In this document: positions 37,143 through 44,737 of the stretch, piece by piece
How positions within the stretch are numbered: the first letter of the stretch is position 1
Layout: each line of letters starts with the position of its first letter
Origin: Streptomyces sclerotialus
GTDB lineage: Bacteria > Actinomycetota > Actinomycetes > Streptomycetales > Streptomycetaceae
Length of the DNA: 64,000 nt
Assembly: GCF_040907265.1 (NCBI RefSeq)
Contig: NZ_JBFOHP010000002.1
Location: 8,184,001-8,248,000 of the forward strand
Reading direction: 5' to 3'
The notes under the pieces: generated by a model
What the model was told of the DNA's origin: nothing
Seen by the model: the letters and a program-made list of their open reading frames with translations, nothing else
The model's database searches: none
Program-made: the position numbers and the translations under genes

Positions 37143-38030
37143 ATGTCTGGTGGTCTCAGGGGGCATCCAGGCATGCTGCCGGTGCAGCAGCTCAGCGCCG
37201 GTGATCACGCCTTCGTCAGCTACGGCAGCGATCATGCAGCCCGCGACATCGTCACCACCTTCGCGTGGATGGGACTGGCCCAGCAGGAGAAAGTGGTGAT
37301 CTTCGCGGCTCCACAGCTGGATGAGGAAGAGGTGTGGGCCCGTATCGAGGCCCCGGGCCGACTGCTGGCCGAGGCGCGTAAAAGTGGGCAACTGAGTGTC
37401 AGCAGCATGCGGGCACTCATCCACCCCCACGGACAGTTCACCGCAGCGCGCCAGTGGCAACGCATCGAGGAAGAGACCGAGCAGGCACTCGACGAGGGAT
37501 ACCGGGGCCTGCGCACGTACATCGACATGCACTGGGTGCCCGACCTGAGCGCCGATGTCGATGTGATGATGCACCGCGAAACCCACGCCGATCACCTCTT
37601 CACCGATCGCCCGTACACCGAGATCTGCGCCTATGACACGCGGTGGTTCGCCCCCGAAGTGCTGGAGGCGATGCATCACGCACACCCCACCAGCCTCCTC
37701 CCGGGGCTGGGCACGCTGCACGCCGACGCGTCCCCGCACGGCGTACGACTGGTGGGCGAGGCGGATGTTGCCACGCGAGAACAGTTCAACATCGCCCTTC
37801 GCGAGGCACTGCCCAGCGATGCTGAACCCCGGCAGGTGAGCATCGGCATCGACCTGTCCCGGCTGGTGTTCCTCAGTGCGGCGTGCGCTGAGGACCTGCT
37901 GCGACTGACGTGCAGTGCATCCAGACACGAACCTGTTCGCATTCTCTGCCGGCCGCAGCAGGCGAATCTTCTACGGCGTGTCGGTGCCGAGCACCTGTCG
38001 CACCTGGTACTGAACGAGGTGAGCAGCTAA
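37143..38030 (+). CDS. MEDS-STAS signalling protein
   Basis: A 295-residue protein. Residues 12-190 are a MEDS (DcmR-like) sensor domain: GDHAFVSYGSDHAARDIVTT, then EKVVIFAAPQLDEEEVWARI, and ICAYDTRWFAPEVLEAMHHA. Residues 200-295 are a STAS anti-anti-sigma-like domain (GVRLVGEADVATREQF; SIGIDLSRLVFLSAACAEDLL). STAS domains release anti-sigma kinases when dephosphorylated. The phospho-acceptor Ser position cannot be fixed with certainty, but a Ser-Ala pair lies where it is expected. The stop directly abuts the next ATG (TAAATG), so it is coupled to the RsbW-like gene. Confidence 0.85.
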   Translation: MSGGLRGHPGMLPVQQLSAGDHAFVSYGSDHAARDIVTTFAWMGLAQQEKVVIFAAPQLDEEEVWARIEAPGRLLAEARKSGQLSVSSMRALIHPHGQFTAARQWQRIEEETEQALDEGYRGLRTYIDMHWVPDLSADVDVMMHRETHADHLFTDRPYTEICAYDTRWFAPEVLEAMHHAHPTSLLPGLGTLHADASPHGVRLVGEADVATREQFNIALREALPSDAEPRQVSIGIDLSRLVFLSAACAEDLLRLTCSASRHEPVRILCRPQQANLLRRVGAEHLSHLVLNEVSS

Positions 38031-38447
38031 ATGACACCGCCCGCCCCCGGCGATCCCCCCTCCCACCTCCTCTTCACGACGTCCTTCACTCTGGACGACC
38101 TGCCTCACCTGCGGCTGCTCATCGAATTCTTCGCTGCGCAATCGGGGCTTGCCGAACTGATGCGAGCAGAATTCGTCGTAGCCGTGGATGCTGTCGCCAC
38201 CAGTGCCATCGAGCACGGGGACGGTGGCACGCTGCGCCTTCGGCAAAGCGATGGACGTCTTGAGTGCCAGGTCGGCGATTCAGGTCCCGTATGCGCCGTG
38301 GAGAACGTTTCCTCCCGGGCGAACGAGTGCGGGAAAAGCCTGTGGGGATGCGGCTTCGGGCTTGTCAGCCGGCTCACCGACCGTCTCTCGGTCTCCGCCA
38401 GCGCGAACGGTGCCACAGTGACCCTGTCCGTGAATCTTCCCTGCTGA
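38031..38447 (+). CDS. RsbW-like ATPase-fold protein, probable pseudo-kinase
   Basis: A 138-residue GHKL-fold protein of the anti-sigma factor type. The helix holding the N-box reads AVDAVATSAIEHGDGG, whereas active members have ExxxNAxxHG; both the catalytic Glu and the Mg-binding Asn are replaced (by Ala and Ser). The G boxes are partly kept (VGDSGPV; GCGFGLVSRLTDRLSV). It starts immediately after the MEDS-STAS stop, which suggests a binding pair. With the Asn and Glu gone it may bind its partner without phosphorylating it. No sigma factor gene is adjacent. Confidence 0.8.
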   Translation: MTPPAPGDPPSHLLFTTSFTLDDLPHLRLLIEFFAAQSGLAELMRAEFVVAVDAVATSAIEHGDGGTLRLRQSDGRLECQVGDSGPVCAVENVSSRANECGKSLWGCGFGLVSRLTDRLSVSASANGATVTLSVNLPC

Positions 38448-38515
38448 CTGCTGACTGCTGGCCGCCGGCTACTGACTGCTGCTCGCTGAACTGCCGCGAT
38501 CTGCTGGTCCTGATC

Positions 38516-38571
38516 GCTGATCGCTGATCGCTGGTCGCAGGTCGCTGATTGCCGATCACTGATTGCTGATC
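38516..38571 (+). repeat. 7-bp tandem repeat, 8 units
   Basis: Eight units related to GCTGATC run without a break, preceded from 38442 by looser CTGACTGCTG-type repetition. The whole lies between the RsbW-like stop and the ABC operon promoter. Confidence 0.85.
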
Positions 38572-38614
38572 GTGTGGCAGGAGCCACCCGAATCCACCTG
38601 AGTTCACCCGAGTC

Positions 38615-38643
38615 CATGACAGATGTCATGCGGACGCATGACA
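38615..38643. promoter_or_regulatory. Overlapping palindromes upstream of the ABC/two-component operon
   Basis: Three CATGACA/TGTCATG half sites alternate. CATGACA-GA-TGTCATG (38615-38630) is a perfect 7-2-7 dyad. It overlaps TGTCATGCG-GA-CGCATGACA (38624-38643), a perfect 9-2-9 dyad. The array ends 44 bases before the ABC ATPase start and is a likely site for the operon's own NarL-type response regulator. Confidence 0.72.
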
Positions 38644-38687
38644 GACCGCACTGCCGCGATCTTTGCACCGCCGGGAGTGTGGAGGAC

Positions 38688-39614
38688 ATGGACCCAGTCA
38701 TCGAAACCGTCGGCCTGAGGCGGAGCTACGGGGGCTTCGACGCCGTGCGCGGCATCGACTTCACCGTAGCCGCAGGGGAGCTGTTCGCCCTCCTGGGAAC
38801 CAACGGGGCCGGTAAGACCTCGACACTCGAACTCCTGGAAGGCCAGGCCCTCCCCACGGACGGCACCGTCCGGGTGCTGGGGCGTGACCCGTTCCACGAC
38901 CGCGCCGCGGTCCGCCCTCGTATCGGAGTGATGCTCCAGGAAGGCGGCTTCCCGACGGAACTGACGGTCCTGGAGACCGTACGGATGTGGGCGGGCTGCA
39001 CCAGTGGCGCCCGGCCCGCCGACGAAGCCCTGGAACTGACCAGGCTGAGCGACCGGCGCAAGGTACGGGTCAAGCAGCTCTCCGGCGGTGAACGCCGCCG
39101 CCTCGATCTCTCGCTCGCGCTGCTCGGGCGGCCCGAGGTGCTGTTCCTCGACGAGCCGACCACCGGCCTCGACGCCCGGTCCCGCCGCGACACGTGGGAC
39201 CTGATCCGCGAGCTCAAGAGCCAGGGCACGACCGTGCTGCTCACGACGCACTACCTGGAGGAGGCCGAGCAGCTCGCCGACCGGTTGGCGATCATGCATA
39301 AGGGACTGATCGCCACGACCGGGCGGGTCGCCGACGTGGTGGCCGAACGGCCGTCCCGGATCAGTTTCGCGCTGCCCGCCGGCCGCTTCCCGGGGGACCT
39401 GCCGCCGCTGCCGCCGATGGGTGTGACCCGGCACGAGACGGTGGGCCGGACGGTGCGGCTGGAGACCCGGGACCTGCAGCGCACCGCGACCGAACTGCTC
39501 ACCTGGGCCCGCCGCACCGGGGTCGTACTGCACGCCCTCGACGCCCGGTCCGCATCACTGGAGGAGGCCTTCATGGAGATCGCCCAGGGCCTGGAGAACG
39601 AGGAGGCGCGATGA
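38688..39614 (+). CDS. ABC transporter ATP-binding protein (DrrA-like)
   Basis: A 308-residue ATPase: Walker A GTNGAGKTS at about residues 39-47, signature LSGGERRRLDLS, Walker B VLFLDEPTTGLD, and switch His in LLTTHYLEEAE. The C-terminal extension of about 80 residues is typical of antibiotic and drug exporters. ATG 38688 follows GGAGG closely. It overlaps the permease gene (ATGATGA) and heads an operon of exporter, sensor kinase and response regulator. Confidence 0.95.
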   Translation: MDPVIETVGLRRSYGGFDAVRGIDFTVAAGELFALLGTNGAGKTSTLELLEGQALPTDGTVRVLGRDPFHDRAAVRPRIGVMLQEGGFPTELTVLETVRMWAGCTSGARPADEALELTRLSDRRKVRVKQLSGGERRRLDLSLALLGRPEVLFLDEPTTGLDARSRRDTWDLIRELKSQGTTVLLTTHYLEEAEQLADRLAIMHKGLIATTGRVADVVAERPSRISFALPAGRFPGDLPPLPPMGVTRHETVGRTVRLETRDLQRTATELLTWARRTGVVLHALDARSASLEEAFMEIAQGLENEEAR

Positions 39615-40444
39615 TGACGACCGCCCCCACTCGCGCGGCCGACGCCCCCACCGCCGGGAACGCCGCCACCTCGTCCACGCGGCGCGGCCTCGTAGCGCGC
39701 CTGGGCGCCCTCGGCCGCGCGGAACTGACGCTGCTGGTGCGCAGCCGGGCCGCGCTGTTCACCGCGCTGCTGCTGCCGGCCGTCATGGCCGTTTCGATGC
39801 GGGGCATGGTCAAGAGCCTCGACCTCGGCGGTACCGGCCTGTCGTTCGCGACCGTCCTGTTGCCCGGCTCGCTGGGAATGGCGCTGTTCTTCGCCGTCTA
39901 CACCAACCTCGTCGGCGTGTACGTCACGCGGCGCGAGAGCCTCGTACTCAAGCGGTTGCGCACGGGTGAGGTGCGCGACTGGGAGATCTTCGCCGGCGGT
40001 GCGCTCCCGGCGTTGCTGCTGGCGCTGGTGCAGTGTGTACTTCTGTCCGTCGGCCTGACGGCGGTCCTGGACGCCCCCGCACCGGCGGCCCCGCACCTGG
40101 TGGTCCTCGGCCTGCTGGCCGGTGCGGCGATGCTCGTGGTCGGGGCTGCGCTGACGGCGTCCTTCACCCGGACGGCGGAGAGCGCGCAGCTGACGTTCCT
40201 ACCGTTCATGCTGGTGAGCATGGCCGGCTCGGGGCTGTTCCTGCCGCGTGAGGTGCTGCCAGGTGTGGCGGCCGACATCAGCGCCTGGCTGCCGTTCTCG
40301 CCCGTCATGGATCTTCTGCGGGGCGGCTGGACCGGAGGCCTGGACGTCGCGGACCAGGCCCGTCCGGTACTCACCGCACTGGCCTGGACAGGTGTGACGG
40401 CGCTCGCCGTGCGGCAGTGGTTCCGCTGGGGCCCGCGCCATTGA
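39611..40444 (+). CDS. ABC-2 type permease
   Basis: A 277-residue integral membrane protein with six predicted helices and the ABC-2 signature near the C-terminus (MAGSGLFLPREVLP, then WLPFSPVMDLLRGGWTG). It overlaps the ATPase stop by four bases, so the two form one exporter. The substrate is unknown; the linked two-component system suggests induction by an envelope-active compound or lipid-state change. Confidence 0.93.
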   Translation: MMTTAPTRAADAPTAGNAATSSTRRGLVARLGALGRAELTLLVRSRAALFTALLLPAVMAVSMRGMVKSLDLGGTGLSFATVLLPGSLGMALFFAVYTNLVGVYVTRRESLVLKRLRTGEVRDWEIFAGGALPALLLALVQCVLLSVGLTAVLDAPAPAAPHLVVLGLLAGAAMLVVGAALTASFTRTAESAQLTFLPFMLVSMAGSGLFLPREVLPGVAADISAWLPFSPVMDLLRGGWTGGLDVADQARPVLTALAWTGVTALAVRQWFRWGPRH

Positions 40445-40481
40445 GTACAGTACAGCGGTCCCGGGACGAGGGATGGGGACC

Positions 40482-41753
40482 ATGAGCGTGAACGACTGGG
40501 TGGAACGGCTCGGCGGCCCGGACGGCCCCGACCGCTACCGCCGCTACGCACTCGGCAGCCTCGCCTACTTCGCCGTCTTCGGGGTCGGCATGTGGGCGCT
40601 CTGGGTGGGGCAGACGGATGCCGCGGCGGCCACGCTCGTATCCGTGACGGTGCTGGCCGCGGCCCACATCGTGACCCAGTTGCTGCTCTCCCGCGCCGCC
40701 CTGCGCCACTATCTCGCCGCGGGTCCGCGGCCGGACCGGCTGGTGGTGCTGTACACGATCGTGACCGTGGCCATGGCCGCCCTGGGATGTGCGCTGCTGG
40801 CCACCGGCCGTATCGGCGGCAAGAGTCTGGCGCCCTACATGTTGTGGCTGCTGATGTTCTACGCCGGCCCTGTCGCGCTGGCCCTGCCGGTCCGCGCCGG
40901 AGCGACGCTGATCGCGGTGTTCTCGGTCTCCGCCGCGGCGGGCAGCCTGGCGGCGGGGCTCACCGGAACGGAGCTGGCGCTCGTGCTCGGCGCCGCCGTG
41001 TTCATGGCGCCGTTCATGGCCGTGGCGTTCCGGCTCACCGGCTGGAGCGTCCAGCTGGTGGAGAAACTGGCCGCGGCACGCGAGACGCAGGCACGCCTGG
41101 CCGTCGCGGAGGAGCGGCTGCGCTTCGGCCGCGACCTCCATGACGTACTGGGCCGCAACCTCGCGGTCGTGGCCCTGAAGAGCGAACTCGCGGTGCAGCT
41201 GGCGCAGCGCGGCCGGCCCGAAGCGGTCGACCAGATGGTGGAAGTGCAGCGCATCGCGCAGGAATCCCAACGGGAGATCCGATCGGTGGTACGGGGGTAC
41301 CGCACCGCCGACCTGCACACCGAGCTCGTCGGCGCCCGCTCCGTACTGGAGGCGGCCGGCATCACCTGCCGCATCGAGGAGGGGCCGGCAGCCCGGCTGC
41401 CCGACGACGTACAGGCCGCACTCGGCTGGGTGGTGCGAGAGGGCACCACGAACGTGCTCCGCCACGCGCAGGGCGCCTCGCGCTGCACCGTGTCGCTGCG
41501 CACCGAAGGCATGGGCACCGAAGGCACGGGCACTGAAGGCACGGGCACTGAAGGCACGGGCACTGAAGGCACGGGCGCGGTGACGCTGGTGATGGAGAAC
41601 GACGCCGCGCCTGTCGTCGGCGGCGGTGCCGGTACGGGCCTGTCCGGACTGCAGGAACGCCTGACCGCGCTGAACGGGACACTGACCACGGAGAGGCTTC
41701 CCGGTGGCGACTTCCGCCTGATTGCACACATCCCGTTGGAGGAAGGCCAATGA
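40482..41753 (+). CDS. Sensor histidine kinase (DesK/NarL type) with pentapeptide-repeat insert
   Basis: A 423-residue membrane kinase: several N-terminal helices to about residue 180, HisKA_3 box with His at about 220 (FGRDLHDVLGRNLAVVALKS), and ATPase N-box (REGTTNVLRHAQGA). Five copies of a Thr-Glu-Gly-Thr-Gly pentapeptide (15-bp units) interrupt the ATPase domain at about residues 341-365, between strands of the fold. ATG 40482 (MSVNDWV) is preferred to ATG 40473. The stop overlaps the response-regulator start (ATGA), and the exporter genes lie directly upstream. Confidence 0.92.
   Translation: MSVNDWVERLGGPDGPDRYRRYALGSLAYFAVFGVGMWALWVGQTDAAAATLVSVTVLAAAHIVTQLLLSRAALRHYLAAGPRPDRLVVLYTIVTVAMAALGCALLATGRIGGKSLAPYMLWLLMFYAGPVALALPVRAGATLIAVFSVSAAAGSLAAGLTGTELALVLGAAVFMAPFMAVAFRLTGWSVQLVEKLAAARETQARLAVAEERLRFGRDLHDVLGRNLAVVALKSELAVQLAQRGRPEAVDQMVEVQRIAQESQREIRSVVRGYRTADLHTELVGARSVLEAAGITCRIEEGPAARLPDDVQAALGWVVREGTTNVLRHAQGASRCTVSLRTEGMGTEGTGTEGTGTEGTGTEGTGAVTLVMENDAAPVVGGGAGTGLSGLQERLTALNGTLTTERLPGGDFRLIAHIPLEEGQ
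41502..41576 (+). repeat. 15-bp coding repeat, 5 units
   Basis: Five 15-bp units, three of them identical (ACTGAAGGCACGGGC), lie inside the ATPase domain of the kinase at 40482-41753 and encode TEGTG. Confidence 0.93.
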
Positions 41754-42355
41754 TCAGGGTCCTGCTGGCGGAGGACGAGCATCTCATCCGGGGCGCGCTC
41801 GCCTCCCTCCTCGCCCTGGAGGACGACGTCAGCGTCGTCGCGGAGGCGGGAACGGGCGACGAAGCGCTGGCAATGGCCCGGGCGCACCGCCCCGACGTGG
41901 CCGTGCTCGACCTCCAGATGCCGGGGCTGGACGGCATCACGGTCGCCGCGCAGCTGCGCGACGCCGTCCCCGAGTGCTCCTCGATGATCGTCACCAGCCA
42001 CGCGGACCCCGGAGCGCTGAAACGCGCGCTGAGCGCGGGCGTGCGCGGTTTCGTACCCAAGACGGTGTCGGCACAGCAGCTGGCGGAGATCATCCGCACG
42101 GTGTGCGCGGGCGGCCGCTACGTCGACCAGGAACTGGCCGCCGACGCCATCGCCGCCGGCGAGTCCCCGCTGACGCCCCGCGAGGCGGAACTGCTGGCGT
42201 ACGCCGAGAACGGAGCACCGGTCGGCGACATCGCCGCGCGGGCCTCGCTGTCCGCCGGAACGGTCCGCAACTACCTCTCGTCCGCCGCGATGAAACTCGG
42301 CGCGGCGAACCGCCACGTCGCCGCCCGGATCGCCCGCGAGCGGGGCTGGCTGTAG
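41750..42355 (+). CDS. NarL/LuxR-family response regulator (DesR-like)
   Basis: A 201-residue regulator with phospho-acceptor Asp54 (VAVLDLQMPG), Lys in FVPKTVSA, and a LuxR helix-turn-helix from about residue 140 (LTPREAELLAYAENGAPVGD, then IAARASLSAGTVRNYLSSAA). It is the fourth gene of the exporter operon, overlaps the kinase by four bases, and probably binds the CATGACA palindromes at 38615-38643. Confidence 0.95.
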   Translation: MIRVLLAEDEHLIRGALASLLALEDDVSVVAEAGTGDEALAMARAHRPDVAVLDLQMPGLDGITVAAQLRDAVPECSSMIVTSHADPGALKRALSAGVRGFVPKTVSAQQLAEIIRTVCAGGRYVDQELAADAIAAGESPLTPREAELLAYAENGAPVGDIAARASLSAGTVRNYLSSAAMKLGAANRHVAARIARERGWL

Positions 42356-42366
42356 GGACAGCTGCG

Positions 42367-43485
42367 TCATAGCTGGTCGAGGTACTGGCCGGTCAGGTGG
42401 AGGCCGGTGCGCAGGGTGTCGGTGTCGTCGGCGAAACCGATGCGTACGGTGTGTTCGATGTCGAACGCGGCGCCGGGGGTGAACATGACGCCGGTCTCCT
42501 TGAGCAGGCGGGTGCAGAACTCGTAGGAGCCGATGGGGGCGTCGTAGCGGAGGAGTGCGGTGGTACCGGAGGCCGGCTTCACGTAGTGGATGTCGGTGCG
42601 GCTGCCGACCCACTCGTCGAGGATGGCTAGGTTGGTGCGGGTGATCCGGTGGGAGCGGGCCAGGATGGTGTCCTTGTTCTCCAGGGCGACGCAGGCCAGC
42701 AGGTCATCGATGCGTCCGACGCTGATGGTGGTGTAGTCGCGGTGTGCGGCGACGGATTCCAGCAGGCCGGCGGGGCCGACGAGCCAGCCCAGGCGCAGCC
42801 CGGCCAAGGAGTACGGCTTGGACATGCTGCCGGTGGAGATGCCGCGTTCGTACAGATCGGCGATCGAGGCGGTGAACCCGTCGCCGGCCTGGTCGACGCC
42901 CCGGTACACCTCGTCGCACAGCACCCACGCACCGGCCCGGCGGGCGATCTCGGCGATGCGGGTCAGACCGGCCTCGCCGATGAGCGCACCGGTGGGGTTG
43001 TTGGGATTGTTGACCGCGATGAGTCTGGTGTCGGGGGTGACCAGGCGGTCGAGCTCGTCGAGGTCGGGCAGCCATCCGTTGCCCTCGCGCAGTGGCAGGT
43101 GCTCGACGCGGGCGCCGTAGCTGTCCGGGATGGAGTAGTGCTGCTGGTAGGTGGGGACCACGGTCACCACGTGGTCGCCGGGGCCGACGAGGGCGGCGTG
43201 CACCAGCGCGTTCGCGCCGATCGCACCATGGGTGACCAGGACGTTGTCCGGACTCTGGTCCGAATAAAGGTCCGCGACCAGCGCACGCAGGCGCGGGCTG
43301 CCGGGGATCGGCCCGTAGGTGAGCGGGGTGGCCGCCAGCTCGGCCAGCACCTGCTCGCGCCGGCCGGACAGTTCCAGCAGTTCGCCGGTGGTGAGGGAGC
43401 GGACGCAGGTCTCGGCCAGGTTGTACCGGCAGGTCTCCTCGTACTGGTTCATCCACTGCTCGACTGCGAACTCGCGGATCTTCAA
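42367..43485 (-). CDS. PLP-dependent class I/II aminotransferase (VioD-like fold)
   Basis: A 372-residue fold-type I enzyme. It shows the PLP-phosphate loop region (THGAIGANALVHAALVGPGD), the Asn/Pro motif (IAVNNPNNPTGALI), DEVYRG for the pyridine-N Asp and Tyr, and the Schiff-base Lys in GSMSKPYSLAGLRLGW at about residue 225. The start reads MKIREFAVEQWMNQYEETCR, as in a widespread uncharacterised aminotransferase group related to capreomycidine synthase. It is divergent from an XRE-cupin regulator across a region with 15-bp repeats and paired palindromes. Confidence 0.9.
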   Translation of the reverse strand: MKIREFAVEQWMNQYEETCRYNLAETCVRSLTTGELLELSGRREQVLAELAATPLTYGPIPGSPRLRALVADLYSDQSPDNVLVTHGAIGANALVHAALVGPGDHVVTVVPTYQQHYSIPDSYGARVEHLPLREGNGWLPDLDELDRLVTPDTRLIAVNNPNNPTGALIGEAGLTRIAEIARRAGAWVLCDEVYRGVDQAGDGFTASIADLYERGISTGSMSKPYSLAGLRLGWLVGPAGLLESVAAHRDYTTISVGRIDDLLACVALENKDTILARSHRITRTNLAILDEWVGSRTDIHYVKPASGTTALLRYDAPIGSYEFCTRLLKETGVMFTPGAAFDIEHTVRIGFADDTDTLRTGLHLTGQYLDQL

Positions 43486-43570
43486 CGGGGCTGCCCCTTC
43501 GTGTCGTGGTCGTGGTGGACGTGGCAGCGGCAGGTATCGCCGCGGGAGACGTCACCTGGTGGGTTTCGTC

Positions 43571-43660
43571 GCGGTGGATGTCGTTGCGGTGAATCTCCTC
43601 GCGGTGAATCTCCTCGTGGTGAATCTCCTCGTGGTGAATCTCCTCGTGGTGAATCTCCTT
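43571..43660 (+). repeat. 15-bp tandem repeat, 6 units, upstream of the aminotransferase
   Basis: Six 15-bp units (consensus GTGGTGAATCTCCTC; the first is divergent) begin 85 bases upstream of the aminotransferase start, within its leader or promoter region. On the minus strand they would encode Arg-Gly-Asp-Ser-Pro repeats, but no start site supports translation. Confidence 0.9.
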
Positions 43661-43763
43661 GTGGTGGGCGGCTGAGGGAACCGCCGTGTGACGAGGCCGG
43701 AGAGGTCACCGCGCACGGGCGCGTTCGGGGACCTCGAGAGAGCTGACCACTCGCTCGCATGGC

Positions 43764-43820
43764 GAGCAATATATTGCTCACCCGGCGCCTTGGGCAAGTT
43801 TTCTGCGCACTATACTGCTC
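43764..43820. promoter_or_regulatory. Paired XRE operators
   Basis: GAGCAATATATTGCTC (43764-43779) is a perfect 16-bp palindrome in an otherwise GC-rich setting. GCGCACTATACTGCTC (43805-43820) matches it at 13 of 16 positions and ends 3 bases before the ATG of the XRE-cupin gene. Sites are 41 bases apart, close to four helical turns. Confidence 0.78.
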
Positions 43821-43823
43821 ACC

Positions 43824-44420
43824 ATGGGCAGTGAGGCGTCGGCCGGCAGCAGTACCACTCAGCAGTTCGTCACCCGCATCGGCGGACGCATCCGGGCGCT
43901 GCGCAAGCAGCGCGGCTGGAGCGTGCAGCAGCTGGCCGAGGCCGGCGGAATCAGCCGCAGGATGCTCACCGATATCGAGCTGGGCCAGGCGAATCCCAGC
44001 CTCGCCACCGTCGACCGGGTCGCCCAGGCTCTGGACACCGACTTCGCCGCCCTGGCCCTGCCCGAGAGCGCGGGCGAGGGGAGGGGTGCGGGCGGCGCTG
44101 GTTCGGAGGTGGCGGGGACGCTCGTGTGGCAGGCTCCGGACGGCAGTCAGGCGCTCCTGCTGGGGGCGACGCAGAAGCCACGGGCTGAGCTGTGGCGCTG
44201 GACCCTGGCGCCCGGGGGGCAGTACGACGCCGAGCCCGACCGGCCCGGCGCACAGGAGATCCACCACGTTCTCGCCGGGCGTCTGACCCTGGCACTGGAG
44301 GCCGGGCCGCAGGTGCTGGCGTCCGGACAGAGCGCCGTCATCGCCAGCGACCAGAAGTACGCCTACCTCAACGAGCAGGCCGAACCGGTCGTCTTCATGC
44401 GGGTCGTCACCGGTGCCTGA
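43824..44420 (+). CDS. XRE-family regulator with C-terminal cupin domain
   Basis: A 198-residue regulator: helix-turn-helix at about residues 18-72 (IRALRKQRGWSVQQLAEAGG, then ISRRMLTDIELGQANPSLAT) and a cupin at 110-195 (QEIHHVLAGRLTLALEAGPQ). It is divergent from the aminotransferase. A palindrome abuts its ATG, so autoregulation is expected. It is the same architecture as, but not a close copy of, the regulator at 24304-24885. Confidence 0.92.
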   Translation: MGSEASAGSSTTQQFVTRIGGRIRALRKQRGWSVQQLAEAGGISRRMLTDIELGQANPSLATVDRVAQALDTDFAALALPESAGEGRGAGGAGSEVAGTLVWQAPDGSQALLLGATQKPRAELWRWTLAPGGQYDAEPDRPGAQEIHHVLAGRLTLALEAGPQVLASGQSAVIASDQKYAYLNEQAEPVVFMRVVTGA

Positions 44421-44737
44421 CCAACCCGGCCGGTGCCGGTGGGGTACCGGTGGCTATCACCCGGAGCAGGGCGCTGCCTGGCTGCGTGTGCGGTTGCTCT
44501 GGGGGAGGTGGCTGCGTGCGTGGCTGTTCTGCGGCGGGCGCCTGGCTGTGCGCGCGAGCGTTGGGCGTACGTAGGAGTCTGTGTCATACCCCCTGATCAG
44601 TGACCCTGTGTGCTGGTTAGCGAGAGCACGGGGTTGTGGGTGGCGGCCCTACCGTTGTTTGCTCCCCGGCGTGGTGCTCGCTTTGATGCTTCCGGACGTG
44701 GATCGGTTGTGCGAGTGAGTGGCGAGGGGCGGCGGGC
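44421..44737. other. Gene-free region before MFS gene
   Basis: No gene is supported in these 317 bases. The first part has CCGGTG/GGTACCGGTGG direct repetition and TGGCTGCGTG-type short repeats. The last 100 bases should contain the promoter of the MFS gene. No terminator hairpin stands out. Confidence 0.5.

Noticed and set aside
35991..38571. Short repeats considered as CRISPR
   Set aside because: Units are 7-13 bp, directly abutting, with no unique spacers and no cas genes.
43482..44267. Minus-strand frame with RGDSP pentapeptide repeats, which looks like an adhesion motif
   Set aside because: The frame runs through the well-supported XRE-cupin gene on the other strand and through operators. 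The RGD pattern is a by-product of the 15-bp intergenic repeat.
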